Shown piece after piece: positions 48,965-58,571 of a stretch of DNA of 64,000 nt. The DNA is from Coenobita brevimanus (Eukaryota; Arthropoda; Malacostraca; Decapoda; Coenobitidae): positions 14,484,652 to 14,548,651 of the forward strand of contig CM064655.1 of assembly GCA_032717465.1 (NCBI GenBank), read 5' to 3'. The first letter of the stretch is position 1. Each line of letters starts with the position of its first letter. Under the pieces are notes generated by a model, which did not search any database, was not told where the DNA came from, and worked only from the letters and a program-made list of their open reading frames with translations. A program made the translations under genes and the position numbers.

Positions 48965-51229
48965 GTGATGAAAAAGAGGACTTATGTACCTAGAAGGAAA
49001 ATATGGAAGCTGAAAAACCAAGTAGTAAGGGATGCCTTCTATAGCGAGTTGAGGAGAGTGGTGGCTGAACAGGGAGCTGTAAACAGAGGCGTTAATGAAC
49101 AGTACAGAGCACTCCAGAACAATTTCTTGAGAGTTACTGATGTAACATGCGGCTGGACAAGAGGACCACCAAGACATAAAGTAACTTGGTGGTGGGATGA
49201 GGGTGTAGAAGCTGCAATTAAGGAGAAAAGAAGACTTTTCCGGGAATGGAAGAAGGGTGGTAGCAAAGAGGAATATTTGGCTGCCAAGCGTAGGGCTAGG
49301 AGAGAGGTATACAGGGCAAAGGCTGAGTCACAGAGACAATTACTTGATAACCTAAATCATGGGGAAAGGAAAAATATATTTAGGGTGGCAGGTCAGGTGA
49401 AGAGAGATAATCGGGATATCATAGGTGAGCAGTGTGTGAAGAATGATGAAGGAAGGGTAGTGGTGAACAGTGAGGATATTAAAGATGCATGGAGAGAGCA
49501 TTATAACTGGTTGTTGAATGAGGAGTTTGACTGGGACAGGGAAGGTTTGGAGCCAGCAGATCCAGTGTCTGGCCCTTGGCCTTTGATTGATACTGCTACT
49601 GTGAGTGAGGCAATTGGCAGGATAAGGGTGGGGAAGGCAGCAGGTGCGTCTGGGTTGACTGCCGAAATGTTGAAGGCCTCAGGCGCTATAGGGGTGAGTT
49701 TAGTCACTGACCTGATAAATAGGATTATTTATGATTGTGTTGTCCCAGATGATTGGCAGAAGAGTGTAACTGTAAATGTGTATAAAGGGAAGGGTGATGC
49801 CCTGGAAAGAGGAAATTATAGAGGTATAAAGCTTTTAGATCAGATAATGAAGGTAATGGAGAGAGTTTTAGAAGGTATGATTAGAGAAAGAGTGAATACT
49901 GATGAGATGCAGTTTGGGTTTATGCCAGGTAGGGGGACCACTGATGCCATATTCATTGTTCAACAGCTTCAGGAAAAATATATTGGTAGGAGAAGGGATC
50001 TTTATTTTGTTTTTGTTGATTTGGAAAAGGCCTTTGACAGAGTCCCTAGAGAGGTGGTGAAGTGGGCAATGAGAAAGCTTGGCTTGGAGGAGTGGCTGGT
50101 TAGGGTGGTTATGGCCATGTATGTGGGTGCTCACACCCAGGTGAGAATGAATGGAGATTTGAGTGATGAGTTTTCCGTGAATGTTGGTGTGCATCAAGGG
50201 TCAGTCTTGAGTCCCTTGTTGTTTATCATGGTACTTGAAGCCCTTTCACGTGACTTTAGAAACGGACTCCCGTGGGAGTTGTTGTATGCTGATGATTTGG
50301 TGTTGATTGCAGAGAATGAAAGGGAGGCAGAGGAAAGGTTTAGGATGTGGAGAGATGGTATGGGGCAAAAGGGTTTAAGGGTAAATGCAGATAAAACAAA
50401 AGTGATGATATCTAGGGTTGGTGGCGGTACTGTCAAGAACGAGGGAGAGTGGCCATGTGCAGTTTGCCACAAGGGCGTGGGAAGTAATTCCATCTTGTGC
50501 GGTGTTTGTGATAAATGGGTGCATAAGAGATGTAGTGGTATCAGAGGTAGACTGCGAGATAATGCTGATTTTATGTGTACGGTGTGCCGGGGTGAGCAGG
50601 TGGAGATCATCAGACGTGAAAGGATTGAACTTGCTGGTGAATCTCTTGAGTGTGTGGAAGAGTTTTGTTATTTGGGAGACATGTTGTGTGCTGGAGGTGG
50701 GGCTGGAGCTAGCTCTGTGGCTAGGGTGAGAAGTGGTTGGAAGAAGTTCAGGGAGCTCTTGCCTCTCCTGACATTGAGAGGGCTCTCCCTACGTGCTAAG
50801 GGGTCTTTGTATGCAGCATGTGTTAGGAGTGTAATGCTGTATGGCAGTGAGACCTGGGCAGAGAAGGAGGAAGACATTCGCCGGCTCAGACGTACAGAAA
50901 TGACAATGATTAGGTGGATGTGCAGTGCGTCCCTGCGTCCAAGGCCAGGAGGGGCTGGGTTTACAATGGAAGAGTTGAGAGGTAGGATGGGACTGGAGTG
51001 TATTGGTGTTGTGATGAGGAGAGGTAGATTGAGGTGGTTTGGACATGTGGAGAGGATGGGGGATGATAATTGGGTGAGGAAGGTGAGAAGTGTTAATATT
51101 GGGGGTGGGGTTATCAGGGGTAGACCGAGAAAGACATGGGACGAGGTCATTAAGTGTGACCTTAGGGTTAAGGGATTGAACAGGGAGGCTGCAATGGATC
51201 GTGCAGCGTGGAGAGCCGCCATTAGGTGA
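48965..51229 (+). CDS. Reverse transcriptase with internal PHD finger (754 codons)
   Basis: The ATG used is internal to the original ORF, since the frame runs upstream to the TTAA site. The linker has KVTWWWDEGVEAAIKEKRRL. RT fingers show GKAAGASGLTAEMLKASG and NYRGIKLLDQIMKVMER; motif A region has QFGFMPGRGTTDAIF and FVDLEKAFDRVPREV; then VHQGSVLSPLLF and the active site LLYADDLVLIAENE (residues 441-444). Residues 498-541 form a Cys4-His-Cys3 PHD-type finger (CAVC, CGVC, H520, C523, CTVC) inserted before the YLGDMLCAGGG block. The C-terminus has YGSETWAEK, LRWFGHVERMGDD and GRPRKTWDEV. The frame is intact to TGA at 51227-51229. Confidence 0.9.
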   Translation: MMKKRTYVPRRKIWKLKNQVVRDAFYSELRRVVAEQGAVNRGVNEQYRALQNNFLRVTDVTCGWTRGPPRHKVTWWWDEGVEAAIKEKRRLFREWKKGGSKEEYLAAKRRARREVYRAKAESQRQLLDNLNHGERKNIFRVAGQVKRDNRDIIGEQCVKNDEGRVVVNSEDIKDAWREHYNWLLNEEFDWDREGLEPADPVSGPWPLIDTATVSEAIGRIRVGKAAGASGLTAEMLKASGAIGVSLVTDLINRIIYDCVVPDDWQKSVTVNVYKGKGDALERGNYRGIKLLDQIMKVMERVLEGMIRERVNTDEMQFGFMPGRGTTDAIFIVQQLQEKYIGRRRDLYFVFVDLEKAFDRVPREVVKWAMRKLGLEEWLVRVVMAMYVGAHTQVRMNGDLSDEFSVNVGVHQGSVLSPLLFIMVLEALSRDFRNGLPWELLYADDLVLIAENEREAEERFRMWRDGMGQKGLRVNADKTKVMISRVGGGTVKNEGEWPCAVCHKGVGSNSILCGVCDKWVHKRCSGIRGRLRDNADFMCTVCRGEQVEIIRRERIELAGESLECVEEFCYLGDMLCAGGGAGASSVARVRSGWKKFRELLPLLTLRGLSLRAKGSLYAACVRSVMLYGSETWAEKEEDIRRLRRTEMTMIRWMCSASLRPRPGGAGFTMEELRGRMGLECIGVVMRRGRLRWFGHVERMGDDNWVRKVRSVNIGGGVIRGRPRKTWDEVIKCDLRVKGLNREAAMDRAAWRAAIR
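50456..50587 (+). other. PHD-type zinc finger within the LINE RT ORF
   Basis: The spacing is C-X2-C-X10-C-X2-C-X4-H-X2-C-X14-C-X2-C, with a Trp two residues before the His (DKWVHKRC). All eight ligands fit the PHD consensus. PHD fingers in cellular proteins commonly read histone tails. Here it could guide integration to particular chromatin or bind RNA; both are inference. Confidence 0.85.
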
Positions 51230-51263
51230 CCAAGGCCGACACATGCAAGCATGTTGGAGCCTT

Positions 51264-51296
51264 TAAAAACAAAAACGAAAACGAAAACGAAAACGA

Positions 51297-51337
<41 letters not shown>

Positions 51338-51360
51338 CTGTATATATATATACTGTACAG
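51264..51360. repeat. ACGAAA tail followed by (TA)n
   Basis: AAAACG-type repeats end the LINE at about 51296. Interrupted TA repeats (51297-51356) follow and merge with the tail. Confidence 0.85.
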
Positions 51361-51636
51361 TCAAGTCGCCTATGGGGTGGACTTCTATGCTACAGTTTTC
51401 TATGACAAGGCAAGGTGCCAGACCCCCCCAAAACGAACCATGTGCATAAACTACCTATGGTGAGGGCGCAGCAAGGTTTGAAATGCGTGAGCAAATTCCT
51501 CTGGCGGCGCGCTCCCCTGTTTGTAAACAAAGAAGATGGCGATCACTTAAGCTCCATACAACAAGTGATCCAACTGTGGACTTTTTTTTCTCTTAAGAGG
51601 AGGTTAAACTTCACCAAATTCATTGTGTTAAGTCTC
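51361..51636. other. Short unassigned stretch
   Basis: I see no gene or element here. It separates two LINEs in opposite orientation. Confidence 0.4.
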
Positions 51637-51853
51637 TATCTATCCATCTATTGCCAGACACCTTAATCCCTTCTACAGGGTGGCCAAAAACAAATAGCCT
51701 CCACATCACCCTGTCCACCGCCATTTCACTGCCCTGCTCCCAATTCACACTCCCCTCTCTCATATACCTTTTCACTCCATCCCTCCACCTCATCCTTGGC
51801 CTTCCCCTCCCTCTCTCTCCCTCCACCTCACTCACATACACTCTCCTCGTCAG

Positions 51854-51887
<34 letters not shown>

Positions 51888-54800
51888 CATCCTCACTACA
51901 TGGCCAAACCACCTCAATGTGTTTCTCCTGATGCTTCCTATCACATCCACATCCACACCACAACACTACTTCACATCCTCGTTTGTCTGTCTGTCTCTCC
52001 ATGTGACTCCACAGGCTTCTCTCAAGTAACTCATTTCCACTGCTCTCACTCTTGACATCTGTCCCTCCAACAACATCCAAGCTTCACTTCCATACATTAG
52101 AGTTGGTATCATAATACTGTCATGTAATAACTTTTTCACTTCCATACTCACTTCCCTGTTTCTTATCATTGCTTTCAAGGAACCAGCAACCTTTCTTCCT
52201 TGTTGTACCATTTCAAGCACTTCACCCTCTAAACATCCATCCTTACTCATCACACTACCCAAGTACTTAAACGTACTCACATTTTCCATTTCCTCATCAT
52301 CCAACCTCACTGTACATTCAGTGACTTGACCTCTCTCGAAGACCATAACTTTACTCTTCCCTACATTCACCTTTAAATTCCGTTTCTTACACACTCTCCT
52401 AAACTCATCAACCAAGTCTTCTAGCTCCCCTTCATCTTAACTTAACAACACGGTATCATCTGCAAACAACAGTACAGGGAGTTTCCAAACACTGCCCTCT
52501 CTCATTAGGGAGACTCCAACATCCACTGCCCTATCTTGTATTTCCTTTATAACCCCATTCATATACAGATTGAACAACCATGGAGACATGACACATCCCT
52601 GTTTCAACCCAACCTTCAAACAGAAAAACTCACTCAGTTCACTATCTACATGCACTGTAGCCTTAGCACCCTCATACATAATCTTCACAGCATTCAGCAA
52701 CTTCCCATCTACTCCATATATTCTTAATACTTTCCACAATCCTTGTCTATCCACCCTGGCATATGCTTTCTCCAAATCCATGAAGGCCATATACAATTTC
52801 TTTCCCTTCTCTAGAAACTTTTCCACTAAAAGATCTAAGAATGAATATCTGATCTACACAACCTATTCCCTTTCTAAAGCCTCCCTGTTCTTCTCCAACT
52901 AATTCCTCAGTTATTTCCCTAACTCTGTCAATAAGCATCCTACTGTATACTTTTCCTATACACTATGAAGACAAATACCCCTATAATTACCATATACTTC
53001 CTTTTCCCCTTTCCCTTTGTACAAGGGAATAATTATACCTGACTTCCAATCATCTGGGACTTTTACCTTCCTCCCATGCCATTCTGCACATCTTCCACAT
53101 CCATTCTACTACTGTCTCCTCCCCATGCTTCAGCATTTCACCACACACTCCATCAATTCCTGGGGCTTTCTCATTTTTGACTTTCTTCAATGCTTCCACA
53201 ACTTCCATCTTATTGATTCCTTCCTGTCTTCTCACCTCCCTCCATCTCCCAGCCATTCCCCAGCCACTTATACTCGCATTACTTTCATTCTCTATGCTCA
53301 ACAGTTCATTAAAGTGTTCTCTCCATCTGCTCACTTTTTCTCCCTTCTCAACTAGTAATCTACCATTTTTAGCTTTCCTTCCCCTACTAAGTTCATTGCC
53401 ACCTTGTCTGACTCTCTTTACATCTTTCCAGAACATTTTCTTACATTCCCTCCACTTTACACTCAAATTCCTTCTGAAATTCCTCATCGACTCTCTTCTT
53501 TCTCTTACTAATCTTTTCATCTCTCTCTTCCTTTCTACATGAAACTCTCTCTTCCATTTCTCAACTTCTTCCACGCCCCTATTTCTCATCCATTCATTAT
53601 GTTTTCTTCTTTTGTGCCACAGCCTGTCTCATCTCTTCATTCCACTATGCTGTTCCTTGCACCTCCTTTCGTCTTCTCTTCACAGCACACACCACCTCAC
53701 ATCCTGCACATATTTCCTCTGTGAATATCTTGCACACACCTTCCACGTCCCCCATCTGCCCCAATTCATATTTACCCAATCGTTCCATCACTTCTCTCTT
53801 ATATTCTGACTTTTTCTCATCCTCTTGTAACCTTTCCACTCTCCTTACATCTACTCCTTCCTCCCATCCTTCCCTTCTTCTATTTCTCCATTTTACTTAG
53901 ACCTTAAATTCTGACCACCACCAAGTGGTGGTCAGAAAGTCCACTCCCCCAACCTCTGTATGCTCTTACATCCATTACACATCTTTGCATCCTTTCATCC
54001 ACACACACACAATAAATCACTGCCTACCTTTCATTCAGTTCACCACCCACCCTTCTCATCATTTGCCATGTATACCTGTGGATTATTTTGTGCCTGAAGA
54101 GGGTATTGGCTTTCATCAACCCCCTCCTGGCACAAATATCCACTAAACCACTGCCATTCTCATCTATCTCAGCAGGCACACCCCACTTACCAACTACTCC
54201 ATCCACCTTCACATTCCCTACTTTACCATTCAAATCACCAATCAAAAACACTCTCATTCCTTTCAAACTTTTCCATGCACACTTCCACATTTGTCCAGAA
54301 CTTTTCTCTCACTCTGCTTGCACGATCTTACATTGGTGCATACACCCACACAATCACCCACATTTGTAGTCCAACTTTCAGTCTTACCCACACAATCCTT
54401 GAACCAACTGATCCATACTCTCTTATATTCTCCTTCCATCTGTTACTCATAACAATACACACTCCTTCTTTTGCCCTCTCATTCTCACCTACTCCTGCAC
54501 ATATCCCCCACTCATACTCCCATTCTCACATTCTTACCTCACCATTTAGTTTCAGTTAATCCACATACATCCACTTTCACACCTTCAAGCTCCTGGATAA
54601 TCTCTCTCACTCTCCCTTTCAACTCTTCATATGCACCCCTTATATTCCAGGTCGCTATCCTTATCATGTCTTTTGTACGGTCCTTAGTCGTCATCTTTTG
54701 GTCAGTCCTGGTCCAAGGCTTCTTGTTCGTATTTTTAGTTAGTTCTTTTCTGGAGAGGGGCACTGACCCTCCGCCAACTCACCTGCTGTCATGTAGGGAA

Positions 54801-54900
54801 TGCGTGTTGGCTGGTTATAAGGTTACCACCCAGCACTGTTAATGATTTCCTGGTTTACAGGAACTCGTTTGGCTTTCCACTCGATGTAGAGCTACCCTAT
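51637..54900 (-). pseudogene. GATA-tailed LINE, near full-length but decayed (copy 5)
   Basis: This is the only copy that keeps the 5' region. On the minus strand from 54900: a 5' leader shared with the composite elements, MIRIATWNIRGAYEELKGRV (endonuclease start, frame 54539-54763), FLIGDLNGKVG (frame 54024-54290), the pre-RT linker (53645-53839, 53050-53589), RT fingers KAPGIDGVCGEMLKHG, motif A FMDLEKAYARVDRQGLW and active site LLFADDTVLLS (52437-52826), then FKYLGSVMSKDG (51966-52415), the C-terminal block (51620-51841) and the tail (51637-51650). It has at least eight frameshifts or stops. A GA-repeat expansion at 51853-51888 falls in coding sequence. Confidence 0.85.
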
Positions 54901-55130
54901 AAACAGGGTACTATTATACTAAGAAGACAGATGCCCCTATGATTACCACACACTTCTTTTTCCCCTTTTCTTTTGTACAAGGGAATAATTTTACCTGACT
55001 TCCAATCCTCCAGGATTCTACCTTCCTCCCAGGCCGGTCTGCACATTTTCCACATCCATTCTACTACTATCTCTCCCCCATACTTCAGCATTTCACCACA
55101 CACTCCATCAATACTCTCACGTATAAACAC
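54901..55130 (-). pseudogene. GATA-tailed LINE, internal RT fragment
   Basis: Minus-strand frame 54897-55142 encodes only the RT fingers (SIDGVCGEMLKYGGEIVVEW through NHRGICLLSI). It abuts the 5' end of the decayed full-length copy. Both ends are cut, which is unusual because LINE truncation normally spares the 3' end. Confidence 0.75.
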
Positions 55131-55444
55131 AAAAACCAACAAAAGAATGAACGCTAAATGTACGTTTAACTTTCATCAGAAAGACCTTACCAATTCATAT
55201 TCTTCCAGTTTATGTATTTTTCTGACTTTAAGTTAGGATTGGTTTCGTTAAATTATGAGGTCAGTTAAACTCGGTTAGGTTAGGTTTAGTTAAACACTTA
55301 GGACAGTTCCACCATTATGCTGAGGAATCAAAGTCCAAGAGCTGTCACAGCTGTACAACTATAGACAAAAGGGAAACTGATTTAACAAGCAAAGTTTATT
55401 TATGGGTAACGCATCACAGTATCAGTGGTTCATGGGCTACGCAA
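55131..55444. other. Unassigned stretch, partly Tigger-like
   Basis: There is no gene. It contains a short TTAGG-like run (GGTTAGGTTAGG, 55273-55284), too brief to be a telomeric array. The right part is probably the left portion of the Tigger-like sequence that resumes at 56199. Confidence 0.35.
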
Positions 55445-56198
55445 TTAACCCATCACATCCCGAGCACTTTCACACCTCCAACACCCCCCAGTCCCAAGCA
55501 TTTTTGGAAAAATTTTTTTTTGGCTAAAACCTCAACTTTGGGTGAGTAACATCGAAAATTCATAGAGAAATCGCTCACCTGAGGTTTAAAATACTCGATA
55601 CAGGTAGGAGTACCTCCTTACCTTACAGGGTTTTCTATCAGGCTGGCTGCAAAGAAAACGAGTTCTATGGGAGGATAACTATTCCACACCACTCATAAAC
55701 GGTATTTATTCATTTATTTGGTACGAATTTATATGTAGTACGAGAGTATACTGATTTTCAAACAATAATATAGGCACTATAAGCATTGTTTCACTCACTA
55801 ACTCATCACCATTCCTGACCTTCTTTTGCCACATTACATGATCATCATTTCTGACTGTTTCTTCCTCTAATGCTATGTAAACTTTGTCCTCCACATTGTC
55901 ATCAACTGGGGAATCACTCTGGCCCTGAATGTCTTTATTGGTCAGGTCATGGTAATAGGTGAATTGCCAAGACAATAGAGGGGGGGGAGGTTATGCGGTG
56001 TAAGGCATTGTCCCTGCCTGGCATCTTGTAGAGGAATAGAGGAAGGTGTCCCATGTATACGTACAAAAAATCACGCACGAATTGAAAATTGTGCAAATTA
56101 AGGACCTTGCAATTGCACGACGTACCAGTACGTCGATGGGACTGCCAAATGCAAAATGTTGCAAGATCCCCATACGTTGACGGGACGTCTCGGGTTAA
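55445..56198. mobile_element. TTAA-flanked element (possible family 3)
   Basis: A 746-bp segment (55449-56194) between TTAA at 55445-55448 and 56195-56198. Ends are C-rich: CCCATCACATCCCGAG and inverted CCCGAGACGTCCCG share only a short imperfect inverted repeat. It contains ACGTCGATGGGACTGCC and a related GTTGACGGGACGTC near the right end. It is weaker than the other three TTAA elements. Confidence 0.5.
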
Positions 56199-56307
56199 GG
56201 GTAAATGTCATTTTCAGGAAGGCGTCATGAATTAGCGAATTTCAAGAATTAGCGAGGGGGCTTGGAACATAACCCTCGCTAATTTCGGGGGAGGGGTTAC
56301 TATACTG
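56199..56307. mobile_element. Tigger-type right end
   Basis: It ends GGTTACTATACTG at 56307. Inverted, it starts CAGTATAGTAACCCCTCCCC and is followed by AATTAGCGA repeats in both orientations (56230-56285). This is typical of a Tigger terminus. The left end was not located. Confidence 0.5.
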
Positions 56308-56549
56308 TGATATTGTGCAATATTGTAATCAATACAGTATTATACCTGAATCTGAAAAATATAGAAACTAGTGAACATATACAAGTGTAATGAAACACTA
56401 GGCCTATAAGTCACAGATAACACTTTCTGGACCACTGAGGTGATTCCGGACATCTGCCGAAATCAAACACTTTCGTAAATAGGACTATTTCTCAAAACCG
56501 CCAAAATATCGGATCTACAGAATAATCAGCTGCCAAATAATAGGACTTT

Positions 56550-56799
<250 letters not shown>

Positions 56800-56899
56800 T
56801 CACGCTGCGCACTTGCTTTCTCATGCTTCTCACTCATTTCCATGTGCTTCATGTGTGCATTGCAATTTTTTTAGGTAATCCGAGTCACATTTATGTGCT

Positions 56900-57029
56900 G
56901 TTCTAGTCTAATGTTGTCACTTGGAATTTTTGCAGCAAACCAATTGATCGTGTTATTAGCAGCTACGGGAATGGAACCCAAGTAGTCCACATGCAAGTCC
57001 GAAATATTAACCACTCGGCCACGGCAACC
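56900..57029 (-). mobile_element. tRNA-derived SINE head (tRNA-Ser/Leu-like)
   Basis: On the minus strand from 57029: GGTTGCCGTGGCCGAGTGGT, with an A box (TGGCCGAGTGG at 57011-57021) and, about 35 bp on, a B box (GGTTCCATTCC at 56968-56978). The layout and sequence are those of a tRNA-Ser-type RNA polymerase III promoter, but the acceptor stem does not pair. A body of at least 60 bp follows. The SINE's 3' end was not delimited. Confidence 0.65.
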
Positions 57030-57035
57030 AACCAG

Positions 57036-57450
57036 GTGCTGGGAGTGGCGTTTTTTGGTCAAAATTTGATTGCTCATTAAATATAGTAAAACTTTTTCAA
57101 TTGTGATGGGACTAAGTTTTTTCGCATCAACTAATTTTTTGTGATTTTTGTGCCAATTTTGGTGCGATTTGAATGTGTAGTTTTGGCTGCCCAAAATACA
57201 CACACACAGACACACGGCTACTGCTATACTACATTAGATATAACACTATCAAAAACTCTACAGTGAATGCAACCCTAATTTGACGCACTCATGCTAGGAG
57301 CGCCGTCTTTTGGTCAAACTTTGACTACTCATTAACTATAGTAAAGGATTTTCAATCATGACAAGACCAAGTTTTTTCACATCAGTGAATTTTTTGCAAT
57401 ATTTGTGCCAATTTTGGTGTGATTTGAATGTGTAGTTTCGGCTACCCAAA

Positions 57451-57485
<35 letters not shown>
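57036..57485. repeat. Tandem duplication ending in (CA)n
   Basis: Two copies of a segment of about 165-170 bp (57041-57205 and 57298-57470) share TTTTGGTCAAA, TTGTGCCAATTTTGGTG and GATTTGAATGTGTAGTTT, and each ends in AAAATACACACACAC. The second CA tract is long (57452-57485). Confidence 0.8.
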
Positions 57486-57486
<1 letters not shown>

Positions 57487-57697
57487 CCGGAGAGAGCAGA
57501 CATCCCAGCCATCGCTGCTAACCTTAAGTAGTTTCAGGAATTTTGTCTGTCCTATCTCCTAAGGTCTTGTTTTAAATTTAAAATAATGAAAGTTAATAGA
57601 CTACATAAAATGTAAAGATTTATTATCTAGAGTATACATGAAAGTTTGTAGTTTTTTTTCGGTAACAGCTGTTTTGGTACGTTAACCAACATCAAAC

Positions 57698-58438
57698 ATG
57701 GCCGAAAATGTAAACAATGAGGGACTCAAATTTCAAGGATTTGATACAAATACCAACGTCATGGACCTGGTTAAAACATTAATTATGAGGATTAGTGAAC
57801 TTGAAAAGAAAGTAGAGAATCTAGTGTTAAAGGATGTGTCTGAAAATATGGATAATACCATACAGAGTCTGATCCAGTCCAATGAAACAGCGAATGAAAA
57901 GATTAGAAATTTGAAGTGTGAAAATGTCGAATTGAAGAGGAAACTAGAAGAGAGTACTAATAAAACGGAGAAGGTGAGTAGTGTAGTAGAAGAACATAAG
58001 GCAAAGTGGGCACACGTAGAAGAAGAACAGAAAGAAGTGGTCAGCTTAAGAGAGATCATCCAGGAAGAAAGGGAAATGAACAAGAAAAAAATGGAAGAAA
58101 ATGTAGTGAAAATACTGAAGAAAAAAGAGAAAATAGTGAGAGAAACTGTAGAAAGGAACAGATGTGTGGTAGTATTTGGAAACAGGGAAGAGGAAGAAAA
58201 GGTTAGATTCGTAAGACTCGAGAGAGACACGAACCTGGTGAGAGGAATATTAGGCATGATTGACCCCGAAGGAGACAAGTGGGTAAAAGAAATTGAGGAA
58301 GTAAGGAGGATAGGGCCTTACAAGAAAGGGGAAACAAGACCAATGAGAGTCAAGTTTACATCAGAAAGTGTAATAAATGAGATACTAAAAGTGACCTGGA
58401 AATTAAGCAAAGAGGCGGGGATGGAAAATATTATATAA
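57698..58438 (+). CDS. CR1-like ORF1: coiled coil plus RNA-binding region
   Basis: A frame of 246 codons. Residues about 20-150 are Lys/Glu-rich heptad-like sequence (ISELEKKVENLV, KLEESTNKTEKVSSVVEEHK), predicted coiled coil. From about 155 (NRCVVVFGN, then RRIGPYKKGETRPMRVKFTS) it resembles the RRM-like domain of L1/CR1-type ORF1 proteins that bind element RNA as chaperones. A TAA at 58436-58438 ends the frame, but coding-like sequence continues in another phase (RKDLNEEEREVLKSLKEE...MDMKVRKWYLRK) to 58571, so the protein is probably truncated by a frameshift near 58432. Confidence 0.75.
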   Translation: MAENVNNEGLKFQGFDTNTNVMDLVKTLIMRISELEKKVENLVLKDVSENMDNTIQSLIQSNETANEKIRNLKCENVELKRKLEESTNKTEKVSSVVEEHKAKWAHVEEEQKEVVSLREIIQEEREMNKKKMEENVVKILKKKEKIVRETVERNRCVVVFGNREEEEKVRFVRLERDTNLVRGILGMIDPEGDKWVKEIEEVRRIGPYKKGETRPMRVKFTSESVINEILKVTWKLSKEAGMENII

Positions 58439-58571
58439 GAAAAGATCTGAATGAAGAAGAAAGAGAAGTTTTAAAATCATTAAAGGAAGAAGTAAAGGAA
58501 AAAAATGATAAGAGGACAGAGGAAGAATGTAATACTTTTTTTGGGAGAGTAATGGATATGAAAGTAAGGAA

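Larger units (their letters stand above)
45532..51296 (+). mobile_element. ACGAAA-tailed LINE with PHD finger, near full length
   Basis: 5' UTR about 45532-46205 (ATG-poor, G/C-rich), endonuclease ORF 46206-46996, TTAA element 47001-48953, RT ORF to 51229, 35-bp 3' UTR, and a tail of ACGAAA repeats (51264-51296). Without the TTAA element the unit is about 3.8 kb. It is the best-preserved endonuclease-bearing LINE here: one frameshift near 46826 is the only coding lesion apart from the insertion. Confidence 0.88.

Noticed and set aside
51853..51888. Independent (CT)n regulatory repeat
   Set aside because: It lies within the decayed coding sequence of the GATA LINE, where GA-rich codons have expanded.
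55273..55290. Interstitial telomeric (TTAGG)n array
   Set aside because: Only two to three imperfect units, which can arise by chance in A/T-rich DNA.
56960..57029. Functional tRNA-Ser gene
   Set aside because: A and B boxes are present but the acceptor and anticodon stems do not form; treated as a SINE head.
57733..58278. 181-codon Ser/Phe-rich minus frame
   Set aside because: It is the antisense of the Lys/Glu-rich coiled-coil ORF1.
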